The notes under the pieces were generated by a model that saw only the letters and a program-made list of their open reading frames with translations, was not told the DNA's origin and ran no database searches. From the NCBI RefSeq assembly GCF_014650575.1, contig NZ_BMVF01000005.1, positions 186,001-250,000 on the forward strand: 64,000 nucleotides of DNA, in the 5' to 3' direction. Shown here one piece after another: positions 37,145 through 45,782 of this stretch. Made by a program: the position numbers and the translations under genes. How positions within the stretch are numbered: the first letter of the stretch is position 1; the number at the start of each line of letters is the position of its first letter. Origin of the DNA: Streptomyces naganishii JCM 4654 (lineage in GTDB: Bacteria; Actinomycetota; Actinomycetes; Streptomycetales; Streptomycetaceae).

Positions 37145-37711
37145 GTGACGGACAGCAGCAGGCGGCCCCTCGCCGTGTTCGACCTGGACAACACCCTCGC
37201 CGACACCGCGCACCGGCAGCGGTTCCTGGAGCGCCGGCCCCGGGACTGGGACGCCTTCTTCGCCGCCGCGCTTGGGGCCTGTCCGGGGTTTCCCGTCGTC
37301 CGCCCGTAGGGCGTGCGGGGCGCAGGCGGGAACCCCCGGACAGGCCCCAAGGACCCGCCGCTCGCCGAGGGCGTACGGCTGGCCCGGGACAGCGCGCGGG
37401 AATGCGAGGTCGTCTACCTCACCGGGCGGCCCGAGCGGTGCCGCCGGGACACGCTGGACTGGCTCGCCGCCCACGGGCTGCCCGAGGGCCGGGTGCACAT
37501 GCGGCGCGACGACGACCGCAGGCCCGCCCGCCGCACCAAGCTGGAGACCCTGCGCCGGCTCGCCCGCGGCCGGGAGATCAGGATCCTCGTGGACGACGAC
37601 GAGCTGGTGTGCGCGGACGCCGAACAGGCGGGTTTCCCCGTCCTGCGGGCGCGGTGGGCCGAGCCCTCGGCCGACCTGAAGGACGCGCGGGAGCGCGAGG
37701 GCCGGACCTGA
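37145..37711 (+). pseudogene. HAD-like phosphatase gene interrupted by an in-frame palindromic insertion
   Basis: The N-terminal part has HAD motif I in AVFDLDNTLADT and continues to WDAFFAAA. The reading frame then crosses an 81-nt palindrome (37271-37351) and resumes at DPPLAEGVRLARDSA. HAD motif II (VYLTGRPERCRRDT) and the acidic motif IV (VDDDEL) are present downstream. The insertion is a multiple of three, so both parts share one frame, but it adds a TAG at 37307-37309. Without the element the protein would be about 161-163 residues. Reinitiation at GTG 37313 could give a C-terminal piece lacking motif I, so the enzyme is probably lost. GTG start at 37145. Confidence 0.8.
37271..37351. 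mobile_element. 81-bp palindromic element inserted in the HAD gene
   Basis: Terminal inverted repeats of 25 bp (37271-37295 and 37327-37351) match at 24 positions. The 31-nt middle carries two further hairpins, CGCCC-GTA-GGGCG (37301-37313) and TGCG-GGG-CGCA (37314-37324). It has no coding capacity, so it would be a REP- or MITE-like element moved by something else. I see no target-site duplication. Confidence 0.7.
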
Positions 37712-37726
37712 GCTTCGGAGGGCGGG

Positions 37727-37942
37727 TCAGTCCGCGTCCTCGATGCGGAAGCCGACCTTCAGGCCCACCTGGTAGTGCTCGATCCGCCCGTTCTCGATCT
37801 GGCCCCTGACCTGGGTCACCTCGAACCAGTCCAGGTTGCGCAGGGTCTGGGAGGCGCGGTCGACGGCGTTGCGGATGGCCTGGTCGACGCCCTCGTGCGA
37901 GGTGCCGACGATCTCGGTGACCCGGTAGGTGTGGTCGGTCAT
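37727..37942 (-). CDS. Dodecin (flavin-binding protein)
   Basis: A 71-residue flavin-storage protein that assembles as a hollow dodecamer. It shows the dodecin pattern: YRVTEIVGTSHEGVDQAI, then SQTLRNLDWFEVTQVRG with the flavin-stacking Trp, and the final IEHYQVGLKVGFRIED. The ATG at 37940-37942 has GAGGAG 7 bp upstream; the open frame further upstream is a His/Thr/Ala repeat without a start signal. It probably buffers FMN or riboflavin. Confidence 0.92.
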   Translation of the reverse strand: MTDHTYRVTEIVGTSHEGVDQAIRNAVDRASQTLRNLDWFEVTQVRGQIENGRIEHYQVGLKVGFRIEDAD

Positions 37943-38105
37943 GCGGATCTCCTCTGCGTCCGTGGCCGCGGCCGTGTGCGCCGTGACCGTGGCCGTGTCC
38001 GTGGCCGTCGGTGACGGATGTGTCACGCGTCACTCCACCGTGCCGTATGCCGTGGCCGAGCGCGAGACGTACGGCCGGCGCCGGTACGCCCCTTGACCGA
38101 AGCAT

Positions 38106-38117
38106 TGGTCCATACCA
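38106..38117 (+). promoter_or_regulatory. Possible DasR (dre-like) operator upstream of the sugar-binding protein
   Basis: TGGTCCATACCA matches 10 of 12 positions of the TGGTCTAGACCA core of DasR sites, within CATTGGTCCATACCAAAC, about 85 bp before the start. TTGACC at 38093-38098 could be an associated -35. The match is by eye only. Confidence 0.4.
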
Positions 38118-38200
38118 AACTGCTGCCCACCCGGTACGAGCCCCGCTCGTCCCCCCACGTCGGGCCCCTTTGCCCTGTCACGGACAGAACAGGACCCCTC

Positions 38201-39460
38201 GTGAGACGCAGTTTCGTCGCCCTCGTCCTCGTGTCGGCCTCCCTGGCCGGCGCCTGCGGTGTGCTGCCCGGCGGCTCGGGCGGCCGGCACACCGTCACCG
38301 TATGGCTGATGAAGGACAGCGCCTCGCAGGACTTCCTGCGCCGCTTCACCGAGGACTTCGAACGCACCCACGGCGACCTGCGCCTCGACATCCGCATCCA
38401 GGAATGGACCGGCATCGGCCCCAAGGTGCAGAAGGCGCTCGGCGCCGGATCCGGCGAGTGCCCCGACGTCATCGAGGTCGGCAACACCCAGGTGGCGCAG
38501 TACGTCGAGGGCGGCCGGCTCACCAACCTGACCCTGGAGTCGATGCGGGACTGGGGCATGAAGGACTGGCTGCCGGGCCTGGCCGAGCCGGGGCTGGACA
38601 ACTCCGCGCAGTACGGCATCCCCTGGTACGCGGCCAACCGGGTGGTCATCTACCGCAAGGACCTGTTCGAGAAGGCGGGCATCGACTCCCCGCCCCGTAC
38701 CCGCGCCGAGTGGCTCGCCGACACCGAGAAGCTCGACTCCGGCGGTGACCAGGGCATCTACCTGGCCGGACAGGACTGGTACACGCTCTCCGGCTTCATC
38801 TGGGACGAGGGCGGCGACCTCGCCCAGCAGACCGACAACATCTGGAAGGGCACCCTCGACACCCCGGCGGCCCTGCGCGGCATGGACTTCTACCGCCGGC
38901 TCCAGGCGCTCGGCCGCGGGCCCGCCGGCGCCGACGAGGAACACCCGCCGCAGGCCGGGGTGTTCGCCGCCGGCAAGGTGGCGCAGATCGTCGCCGTGCC
39001 GGGACTGGCCCAGGCGATCGTGCAGAAGAACCCCTCCCTGAAGGGCAAGCTGGGCTTCTTCCCGGTGCCGGGCAAGACGGCCGCGCGGCCGGGCGCCGTG
39101 TTCACCGGGGGCTCCGACCTCGTCGTGCCCCGCGACACCGACGACCGGGACGCGGCCGTCGCCGTGGTCGCCGCCCTGACCGGCGCCAAGTGGGACACCG
39201 AACTGGCCCGCGCCATGAACTACGTCCCCAACAAGACCACCCTCGCCTCCGCGGTCTCGGGCGAGGAGGGGGTCGCGGCCATGGCGGCGGGCGCCGCGCA
39301 CGGCCGGGCGACCCCCAGCACGCCGCAGTGGGCGGCGGTCGAGGCGGACAACCCGATCAAGCAGTACATGACCAAGGTGCTCACCGGGGGCGACCCGGCG
39401 ACCGAGGCGCGCCGCGCCTCACGCCGGATCACCCAGGAGCTCTCCCCGAACGTGAAGTGA
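38201..39460 (+). CDS. Extracellular sugar-binding lipoprotein (ABC transporter family 1)
   Basis: A 419-residue solute-binding protein. The signal peptide ends near SLAGACGVLPGG, suggesting a lipidated Cys with a slightly atypical lipobox. The mature domain shows family-1 carbohydrate-binding segments: VTVWLMKDSASQDFLRRFTEDFE, CPDVIEVGNTQVAQY, YGIPWYAANRVVIYRKDLFE and FTGGSDLVVPRDT. The GTG at 38201 follows AGGA by about 8 bp. No permease or ATPase gene lies nearby, so it is an orphan in this window or works with a remote system (in Streptomyces the MsiK ATPase is shared). A DasR-like site upstream hints at amino-sugar control. Confidence 0.88.
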   Translation: MRRSFVALVLVSASLAGACGVLPGGSGGRHTVTVWLMKDSASQDFLRRFTEDFERTHGDLRLDIRIQEWTGIGPKVQKALGAGSGECPDVIEVGNTQVAQYVEGGRLTNLTLESMRDWGMKDWLPGLAEPGLDNSAQYGIPWYAANRVVIYRKDLFEKAGIDSPPRTRAEWLADTEKLDSGGDQGIYLAGQDWYTLSGFIWDEGGDLAQQTDNIWKGTLDTPAALRGMDFYRRLQALGRGPAGADEEHPPQAGVFAAGKVAQIVAVPGLAQAIVQKNPSLKGKLGFFPVPGKTAARPGAVFTGGSDLVVPRDTDDRDAAVAVVAALTGAKWDTELARAMNYVPNKTTLASAVSGEEGVAAMAAGAAHGRATPSTPQWAAVEADNPIKQYMTKVLTGGDPATEARRASRRITQELSPNVK

Positions 39461-39503
39461 GAACGGGCGCCGAACCCCGCGCGGAACTCGGCGCCCGGGC
39501 GCC

Positions 39504-40466
39504 TCAGCGCACCACGCTCAGCGACAGCGCGAACCGCTCCTCGCCGTCCGTCCACCAGCGCGCCGGCTCGAGCCCCGCGGCGCGCAGCTCACGGCCGACT
39601 CCCTCCTCGCGGAACTTCGCCGAGACCTCCGTGCGCAGGTCCTCGCCCGCCGCGAAGTCGACGGCGAGGTCGAGGGCCGGCACCTTCACGGTCTGCGCGA
39701 CGCGCGAGCGCAGCCGCATCTCGATCCACTCGTTGCCGGCGTCCCACAGCGCCACGTGGTCGAAGGCGTCCGGGTCGAAGTCGGCGCCCAGTTCACGGTT
39801 GACGACCGCGAGGACGTTCTTGTTGAACGCGGCCGTCACCCCGGCCGCGTCGTCGTACGCCCTCACCAGGACGTCCTCGTCCTTGACCAGGTCGGTGCCG
39901 AGCAGCAGCGCGTCACCGGGCGAGAGCAGGCCGCGCACCCGCTCAAGGAAGGCGGCGCGCTCGGCGGGCAGCAGGTTGCCGATCGTGCCGCCGAGGAAGG
40001 CGAGCAGCCGCGGTCCGGGCGCGTCGGGCAGGGCCAGTGCGCCGGTGAAGTCGGCGATCAGCGCGTGTACGTTCAGGTCCGGCCGTTCGGCGGCCAGGGC
40101 CTGTCCGGCCTGGGTGAGCGCGCTGTCGCTGACGTCGACGGGCACGTAGGTGTCCAGGCCGCTCAGCGCGTCGAGCAGGTAGCGGGTCTTCTCCGAGGAG
40201 CCGGAGCCCAGTTCGACCAGGGTGCGGGCGGGCAGGGCGGCGGCGATCTCACCGGAGCGGGCGGCGAGGATCTCCCGCTCGGCGCGTGTCGGGTAGTACT
40301 CGGGCAGTTCGGTGATCCGCTCGAACAGTTCGCTGCCGTGGGCGTCGTAGAACCACTTGGGCGGAAGCGTCTTCGGGTCGGAGGTCAGGCCGTGCTGGAC
40401 GTCGGCGCGCAGGGCGGCCGCCATGGCGTCCTCGGGCAGGATGCGGGTGGTGCGGAAGCGACTCAC
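39504..40466 (-). CDS. egtD: L-histidine N-alpha-methyltransferase (ergothioneine synthesis)
   Basis: A 320-residue SAM-dependent enzyme that trimethylates histidine to hercynine. Family motifs include PPKWFYDAHGSELFERITELP, the SAM-site LVELGSGSSEKTRYLLDAL, YVPVDVSDSAL, LAFLGGTIGNLLP and VAFNKNVL-like AFNKNVLAVVNRELGADF. The GTG at 40464-40466 overlaps the egtC stop by 4 bp. It is the last gene of egtABCD. Confidence 0.94.
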   Translation of the reverse strand: MSRFRTTRILPEDAMAAALRADVQHGLTSDPKTLPPKWFYDAHGSELFERITELPEYYPTRAEREILAARSGEIAAALPARTLVELGSGSSEKTRYLLDALSGLDTYVPVDVSDSALTQAGQALAAERPDLNVHALIADFTGALALPDAPGPRLLAFLGGTIGNLLPAERAAFLERVRGLLSPGDALLLGTDLVKDEDVLVRAYDDAAGVTAAFNKNVLAVVNRELGADFDPDAFDHVALWDAGNEWIEMRLRSRVAQTVKVPALDLAVDFAAGEDLRTEVSAKFREEGVGRELRAAGLEPARWWTDGEERFALSLSVVR

Positions 40467-41254
40467 GTACAAGGCTCCTCGGATGGTGCGGACGCCAGGT
40501 CCTCGGTCAGGTCCTTGAGCGGGGTGAGCAGGACGTCGGTGCGGCTCGCCGCGAGCAGTGTGCGGTCGGGCACCTCCTGCCACCGCGGATCGTCGTCGTA
40601 GGGCTCGGAGGCCACGACCGTGCGGCGGCCGGGCTCGGCCAGGTACCACAGGGTGTCGCCCCAGGCGGTGGCGGTGATGGTCTCGCCGTCGGTGAGCAGC
40701 AGGTTGAGGCGGGAGCCGGGGGCGGCCGCGGCCACCTCCGGCACGGTGTCGCCGAGGGCCTGGCCGGCCTCGTCGCCGGCCCGCAGCCGGGCCAGCACCA
40801 GCGCCCACACGAGCGCCGAGTCGTTGCGGGCCTCCAGCGACAGCAGGTCCTTCGGCGGCAGGGTCCGCGACAGGGCGGCCAGCGAGCCCGGCCAGCCGGT
40901 CACGGCGCCGTTGTGGCTGAACAGCCAGCGGCCCGCGGCGAACGGCGCCGCCGCGGCCTCGGCGTCCGCGCCCGACAGGGTCGCGTCCCGCACCGCGGCC
41001 AGCAGCGCGCCGGAGCGCACCACCCGGGCCAGGTCGGCGAAGGACAGGTCGGCCCAGATGGGCCCCGCCCGCCGGTAGCGGGCCGGCACCGGGTCGCCGG
41101 GCGCGTACCAGCCGACGCCGAAGCCGTCCGCGTTGACCGTGCCGTACCGCTGGCGCCTGGGCGCCCAGGACTGGCGGTACAGGCCGTGCGGGGGCTCCAC
41201 CAGCAGCCGGCCGAGCGGCTCCTCGGGTCCCAGGTAGGCGAGGTGACGGCACAT
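40463..41254 (-). CDS. egtC: Gamma-glutamyl-hercynylcysteine sulfoxide hydrolase
   Basis: A 263-residue class II glutamine-amidotransferase-like (Ntn) hydrolase that removes glutamate from the sulfoxide intermediate. The catalytic Cys is residue 2 (MCRHLAYLG). Other conserved parts are NADGFGVGWY, RWLFSHNGAVTGWPG and RNDSALVWALVL. The first base of the minus-strand start codon (41254) is shared with the egtB stop, so translation is coupled. Confidence 0.93.
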   Translation of the reverse strand: MCRHLAYLGPEEPLGRLLVEPPHGLYRQSWAPRRQRYGTVNADGFGVGWYAPGDPVPARYRRAGPIWADLSFADLARVVRSGALLAAVRDATLSGADAEAAAAPFAAGRWLFSHNGAVTGWPGSLAALSRTLPPKDLLSLEARNDSALVWALVLARLRAGDEAGQALGDTVPEVAAAAPGSRLNLLLTDGETITATAWGDTLWYLAEPGRRTVVASEPYDDDPRWQEVPDRTLLAASRTDVLLTPLKDLTEDLASAPSEEPCT

Positions 41255-42621
41255 CAGGCATCCTCCGCGCGGGCCGGGCGGGCGGTGCGGAAGCCGGAGA
41301 AGATCTGCCGCCTGACCGGGTAGTCCCAGTTGCGGAACGTGCCCCGGCAGGCCACCGGGTCCACGGCGAACGAACCGCCGCGCAGCACCTTGTACTCGGG
41401 CCCGAAGAACACCTCGGAGTACTCCTTGTACGGGAACGCGGCGAACCCCGGGTACGGCAGGAAGTCGCTGGCCGTCCACTCCCAGACGTCACCGATCAAC
41501 TGCCGTACGCCGAGCGGCGACTCGCCCGCCGGGTAGCTGCCGGCCGGGGCCGGGCGCAGGTGCCGCTGGCCGAGGTTGGCGTGCTCGGGGCCGGGATCGG
41601 TGTCGCCCCAGGGGTAGCGGGTGGAGCGGCCCTGGGCCGGGTCGTGACGGGCGGCCTTCTCCCACTCGGCCTCGGTGGGCAGCCGCCGCCCGGCCCAGCG
41701 GGCGTAGGCGTCCGCCTCGTACCAGCTGACATGCAGCACCGGCTCCCCGGGCGGTACGGCCTCGGTGACGCCGAAGCGGCGGCGCAGCCACTGCCCGCCC
41801 TCACGGCGCCAGAACAGCGGCGCGGTGATGCCGTGCGCGCGTATGTGCGCCCAGCCGTCCGGGGCCCACCAGCGCGGGTCGTCGTAGCCGCCGTCCTCGA
41901 CGAACGCGAGGTAGGCGCCGTTGGTCACCGGCGTGGTGTCGATCCAGAACGCCGGCACGTCCCGTACGTGCGCGGGCCGTTCGTTGTCCAGCGCCCACGG
42001 CTCGGTGGAGGTGCCCATGGTGAACGGGCCGCCGGGGACGAGGACTTCGGGTGGCCCGGTGAACCGCGGCGCCGGTTCGGGGTCCGGGGCGGTGAGCGCC
42101 TGCGGGCCGCGGCGCAGCTGATGGGTGATCAGCATGGTCTCGTCGTGCTGCTGTTCGTGCTGGGCGACCATGCCGAAGGCGAAGCCCGCCTCGGTCAGCC
42201 GGGTGCCGTGCGCGCCGGGCTCATCGCGGAAGGCGGCCGACTCCAGCAGGTCGATCACCCGGCCGCGCACCTCCGCCGCGTACTTGCGGGCCTCGTCGGG
42301 CGGCAGCAGGGGCAGCGAGGGGCGCTCGGCGCGCGGGTGCTCGAAGGCGTCGTAGAGGCTGTCGATCTCGGGGCGCATCGCCTCGCGGCCGCCGACCGCC
42401 CGCAGCAGCCAGAGCTCCTCCTGGTTGCCGATGTGCGCGAGGTCCCAGACCAGCGGGGACATCAGCGGCGAGTGCTGGGCGGTGAGGTCGGGATCCTCGA
42501 CGCAGCTGGTCAGCAGCGTGGTGCGGTCCCGGGCGGTGGTGAGCGTGCTCAGCACCCGCTCGCGCAGCGTCCGCTGATCCGTCGCCGTGCCGGGCGTGGA
42601 GTCGTGTGCGGGGTCGGTCAT
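41254..42621 (-). CDS. egtB: Hercynine oxygenase (iron-dependent sulfoxide synthase)
   Basis: A 455-residue enzyme that joins gamma-glutamylcysteine to hercynine with O2. The N-terminal DinB-like domain has the iron site HEQQHDE (His-x3-His-x-Glu near residue 162) and an earlier HIGNQEELWLL. The C-terminal formylglycine-generating-type domain has GGPFTMGTS, RLPTEAEWEKAARHD, GDVWEWTASDF and VLRGGSFAVDPVACRGTFRN. It overlaps egtA by 4 bp and egtC by one base. Confidence 0.94.
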   Translation of the reverse strand: MTDPAHDSTPGTATDQRTLRERVLSTLTTARDRTTLLTSCVEDPDLTAQHSPLMSPLVWDLAHIGNQEELWLLRAVGGREAMRPEIDSLYDAFEHPRAERPSLPLLPPDEARKYAAEVRGRVIDLLESAAFRDEPGAHGTRLTEAGFAFGMVAQHEQQHDETMLITHQLRRGPQALTAPDPEPAPRFTGPPEVLVPGGPFTMGTSTEPWALDNERPAHVRDVPAFWIDTTPVTNGAYLAFVEDGGYDDPRWWAPDGWAHIRAHGITAPLFWRREGGQWLRRRFGVTEAVPPGEPVLHVSWYEADAYARWAGRRLPTEAEWEKAARHDPAQGRSTRYPWGDTDPGPEHANLGQRHLRPAPAGSYPAGESPLGVRQLIGDVWEWTASDFLPYPGFAAFPYKEYSEVFFGPEYKVLRGGSFAVDPVACRGTFRNWDYPVRRQIFSGFRTARPARAEDA

Positions 42622-43955
42622 GTGCGGATGTCCTTCCCGTGGGCTGTGGGGCTCCCCCCGGTCGCGCGGGACCCGGACGGGGAGGGGTCCGGGGCGCGCA
42701 GCCGGTCGAGCAGGTCGTCGGCGGGGCACCGGCCCTTGAGGACGTGGCGCTCGCGGAACTCCGCGACGGCGGCCACGACCTCGTCGGTGGCCCCGAGCCG
42801 GGGCAGGGCCTCCAGGGCGGCCGCGAAGCAGGTGACGGCGGCCTCGTGCAGTTCGGGGTCGGCCAGTCCGGTCCGGGCCGCCCCGGTCCACAGCGGATTG
42901 TGGGGCGCGGGACGCGGCCCGGCCCGCTCGGCCAGCGGCTTCACCGCCCGGTACGCGGTCTCCGCCGCCTCCGGGTCGTCGAACAGCGCCGCCGTCACCG
43001 CGGCCGGCACGATCCAGCCGTCGTCGCCGGGCTGCGCGTCGATCATGCGCAGCTCCAGGTGCCCCCGCGGCCTGACCGGCGGGAACAGGGTGGTGAGGTG
43101 GTAGTCGAGGTCCGCCTTCGTGGGCGGCCTCGGCAGCCGGGTCCGTATCCACTCCCGGAAGGACAGCCCCTCGGGCACGTCCCACGGCCCGTCGTCGCGC
43201 CGTACGCACATCACCGGCGCGTCCAGCGCGTGCCGCGCCCAGGCGGCGCGCGGGTCGCCGTTCAGCGGGGGAGCGCCCGCCCGGCCCGGGCCGATCCGGG
43301 TCCACATCAGCTGACGCGTGGAGAGCCAGCCGGTGGGCCGGCCCGACGCCAGCGGGGAGTTGGCGAACGCGGCCACCAGGACCGCGCCCAGCTGGTGCGC
43401 CAGCCACCAGCGCCGCCCGTGGCCGAGCGGCCCGGGCTCCTCGTGCCCGGCGTCCAGGCACACCTGGACGGAGGCCGAGGCGCACATCATGTGACGGCCG
43501 GCGGGGCCGCCGCGGGCCAGGCACGTCTCCAGCGCGTCGTAGCGCCGCTCGCGCAGGAAGCGGCGGGGCAGGCGCCAGGGGTCGTGGCCGAGTCCGGTGA
43601 GACGCAGCCCGTCCCCGGCCAGTACGGCGCGGACGGCGTCGAGGTCGGCGGAGACGGTGCCGATGCACTCCATCAGGGAGGCGGCGGGTGGCGAGCTCAG
43701 CTCCAGCTGGCCGCCGGGCTCAACGGTGAGCGCCGACCTCAGGGGCACGGTCCGCAACGCGGCGTAGGCCGCTTCGAGACGTTCGGGTGTGACGGGGAGC
43801 CGCGGATCGCGCAGCTCGTGGACGAGCCATTCCACTTCCACGCCGAGGGTGCGGGGCGGCCCGGTCTTGAAGCAGATGCCACTGACCAGGGCCTCGACCT
43901 CGGCTTCGGTGACGGCGGTACGGGGCTCCGTACAGCCACTTGCCGAATCGGACAT
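42618..43955 (-). CDS. egtA: Glutamate-cysteine ligase (ergothioneine type)
   Basis: A 445-residue ATP-dependent ligase that makes gamma-glutamylcysteine, the thiol donor for EgtB. GCS2-family motifs include TLGVEVEWLVHELRD (the E-x-E core), VEPGGQLELSSPP, GRHMMCASASVQVCLD, HLTTLFPPVRPRGHLELRMID. AGGAGGATCCC lies about 8 bp before the ATG at 43953-43955, so this is the first gene of the operon. The intact four-gene operon predicts ergothioneine production; egtE is not here, as is usual in Streptomyces. Confidence 0.94.
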   Translation of the reverse strand: MSDSASGCTEPRTAVTEAEVEALVSGICFKTGPPRTLGVEVEWLVHELRDPRLPVTPERLEAAYAALRTVPLRSALTVEPGGQLELSSPPAASLMECIGTVSADLDAVRAVLAGDGLRLTGLGHDPWRLPRRFLRERRYDALETCLARGGPAGRHMMCASASVQVCLDAGHEEPGPLGHGRRWWLAHQLGAVLVAAFANSPLASGRPTGWLSTRQLMWTRIGPGRAGAPPLNGDPRAAWARHALDAPVMCVRRDDGPWDVPEGLSFREWIRTRLPRPPTKADLDYHLTTLFPPVRPRGHLELRMIDAQPGDDGWIVPAAVTAALFDDPEAAETAYRAVKPLAERAGPRPAPHNPLWTGAARTGLADPELHEAAVTCFAAALEALPRLGATDEVVAAVAEFRERHVLKGRCPADDLLDRLRAPDPSPSGSRATGGSPTAHGKDIRT

Positions 43956-44273
43956 GTCGGGATCCTCCTGAGATTCCACCATGCCACCGGTCCGAAGCTG
44001 TGGGCCGGGCCGGCGGCATACCGTCCCACCCAAAACCCTCGGACCGTTTCGCACAAGGGTGCACATCGTGACAATCGTGCCCCCGATCCTCCGTTTCCGC
44101 GACGTCTGCCGGCGCACCACGGCCCGCTCGCGGGGTCCCGGCGGCCCGCTCACGGTGTCCCGGCCCCGGAAAACTCCGTTGCACGGCGGGTTCCGCATCG
44201 CTGACGATGCGTGCATGAGCACGACGGGGGACGAGTCGCGGCGCGCGCTCGTGGCGCACACGGGGGTGGTGCC
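43956..44273. other. 318-bp divergent gap between egtA and PARG-like genes
   Basis: It should hold the egt operon promoter on the minus strand. Near 44215 it contains a 20-codon frame ending in ATGA at the next gene start. A GGTCCGA (43991) and TCGGACC (44040) pair are distant inverted halves. I could not assign a reliable promoter. Confidence 0.45.
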
Positions 44274-44277
44274 ATGA
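44215..44277 (+). CDS. Possible 20-residue leader peptide before the PARG-like gene
   Basis: ATG at 44215 opens a frame encoding MSTTGDESRRALVAHTGVVP. Its TGA overlaps the ATG of the next gene in ATGA, as in coupled translation. It has no good ribosome site, so this may be chance. Confidence 0.25.
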   Translation: MSTTGDESRRALVAHTGVVP

Positions 44278-45086
44278 GCGCGCGCCTGCGCGGTGTCGCG
44301 CAGCAGACGGAACAGATCGTCATGGCGGGCGGCTACCGCGCGTCCGACGGGCGCGAGGTGCCGATAGGGGCGGCCGTCGAGGCCGCCCGGGCGGGCACGC
44401 GCATGCACGGGCCGGGCCCGGTGCCGGTGCCCCGGTGGGCTCCGGCCGGGACGCTCGTCGAGGTCACCGGCGAGAGCAGCCTGGAGGCGGCCCGCCGGCT
44501 CGGCGGCCGGCCCGCCGTGCTGAACTTCGCCTCGGCCCGCAACCCCGGCGGCGGCTACCTCAACGGCGCGCAGGCCCAGGAGGAGGCCCTGTGCCGCGCC
44601 TCCGCGCTCTACACGTGCCTGCTCGGCGCCCGCGAGTTCTACGAGCACCACCGGGCCCACCGTGACCCGTTCTACTCCGACCGGGTCATCCACTCGCCCG
44701 CGGTGCCCGTCTTCCGCGACGAGCGCGGCGGACTCCTGGACGAGCCGTACACCGCCGGCTTCCTGACCGCCGCGGCGCCCAACGCCGGGGTGGTCCTGCG
44801 CGACGCCCCCGAGCGCGCCGCCGAGCTGCCCGTTGCCCTGGCCTCTCGGGCCGAGCGCGTCCTGGAGACGGCCGCCGCGCACGGCTACCGGCGGCTGGTG
44901 CTGGGCGCCTGGGGCTGCGGGGTGTTCCGCAACGACCCGGCGCAGGTGGCGGCCGCCTTCAGGGCCCTGCTCGGGCCCGGCGGACGGTTCGCGGACGCCT
45001 TCGAGCGCGTGGTGTTCGGCGTGCTCGACCGCACCCGGGGGAGCGCGGTGCGGGCGGCGTTCGTACGGGCGTTCGGCGACCGGTAG
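44274..45086 (+). CDS. TIGR02452-family microbial PARG-like protein
   Basis: A 270-residue protein of the bacterial poly(ADP-ribose) glycohydrolase-like group, which has a macrodomain fold. The signature is VLNFASARNPGGGYLNGAQAQEEALCRASALY (about residues 82-113), with the loop GGGYLNGAQAQEE carrying the catalytic-type Gln-Glu-Glu. HSPAVPVFRDERGGLLDEPY and VLGAWGCGVFRNDP follow. It probably hydrolyses ADP-ribose modifications, or a related NAD-derived ligand, in the cytoplasm. No ADP-ribosyltransferase gene is nearby. Confidence 0.85.
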   Translation: MSARLRGVAQQTEQIVMAGGYRASDGREVPIGAAVEAARAGTRMHGPGPVPVPRWAPAGTLVEVTGESSLEAARRLGGRPAVLNFASARNPGGGYLNGAQAQEEALCRASALYTCLLGAREFYEHHRAHRDPFYSDRVIHSPAVPVFRDERGGLLDEPYTAGFLTAAAPNAGVVLRDAPERAAELPVALASRAERVLETAAAHGYRRLVLGAWGCGVFRNDPAQVAAAFRALLGPGGRFADAFERVVFGVLDRTRGSAVRAAFVRAFGDR

Positions 45087-45215
45087 CCGTGGTGGCGCGG
45101 TGGCGGTGGCGATGGTGGGGTGACCGATGCCGGTCGCTGGTGGCCGGTGCCGGTGCCGGTGGCGGGGTGGCCGGGGGGTGTGGGGCCGTGCGGCGAGGTG
45201 CGCCGGAGAGTCCCG

Positions 45216-45662
45216 TCAGCTCCAGCCGTAGCGCTCCCGCAGCCGGTGCACCACGGAGTTGAACCGCATCCGGTCCAGCGCGCACGCCTCGCGCCGCATC
45301 CCCTCCTCGTGCAGCCGCAGCACGCGGTCCACGTCCACCCAGGAGGCGCGCCCCGACCGGTCCCAGGGCCCGTTGCCGATCGGCACCCACTCGCGGTCGC
45401 CGTCGTGCGCCTTGCTGGACAGCCGCACGGCCAGGAGGGTCCCCGCGGCCTCGCGGGCCACCACGAGCACCGGCCGGTCCTTGCCCCGCCCGTCGTTCTC
45501 CTCGAAGGGCACCCAGGTCCAGACGATCTCACCGGGGTCGGGGTCGCCGTCGTGGGCCGGCGAGTACTCGGTGCGCACCCGGCCGACCTCGCGGGGGTCG
45601 GCCTCGGTGGTCGCGGTGGGGCCGTAGCGGCCGGGAACGTCCTCATCGATGAACGAAGTCAC
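45216..45662 (-). CDS. PemK/MazF-like protein with N-terminal extension
   Basis: A 148-residue protein whose core resembles PemK/MazF toxins: PGEIVWTWVPFEENDGRGKDRPVLVVARE (about residues 42-71), VRLSSKAHD and SWVDVDRVLRLHEEG. Compared with toxins (about 110 residues) it has an extra 40-residue acidic N-terminus. No antitoxin gene lies next to it. In Streptomyces such proteins are common and may not be toxic. RNase activity is possible, not shown. It is divergent from the SufR-like regulator. Confidence 0.7.
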   Translation of the reverse strand: MTSFIDEDVPGRYGPTATTEADPREVGRVRTEYSPAHDGDPDPGEIVWTWVPFEENDGRGKDRPVLVVAREAAGTLLAVRLSSKAHDGDREWVPIGNGPWDRSGRASWVDVDRVLRLHEEGMRREACALDRMRFNSVVHRLRERYGWS

Positions 45663-45782
45663 GCACGCACTTTAGAACGTGCCTCACGGCCACCCCGCCT
45701 CCCCCTCCGCGCCGGACGGGCGCTACGATTCTCACAGTCAGCATTCGTAAAAAATCGCCGCAGGTGGAAGGGGTGAGCCGAC

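Noticed and set aside
37145..37711. Simple frameshift in the HAD gene
   Set aside because: The two parts are in the same frame; the break is caused by a stop inside a palindromic insertion whose length is a multiple of three.
45724..45749. TACGA-N16-TCGTA as operator of the SufR-like regulator
   Set aside because: The arms are only 5 bp and do not match a SufR site I can recall, so it is not listed as a feature.
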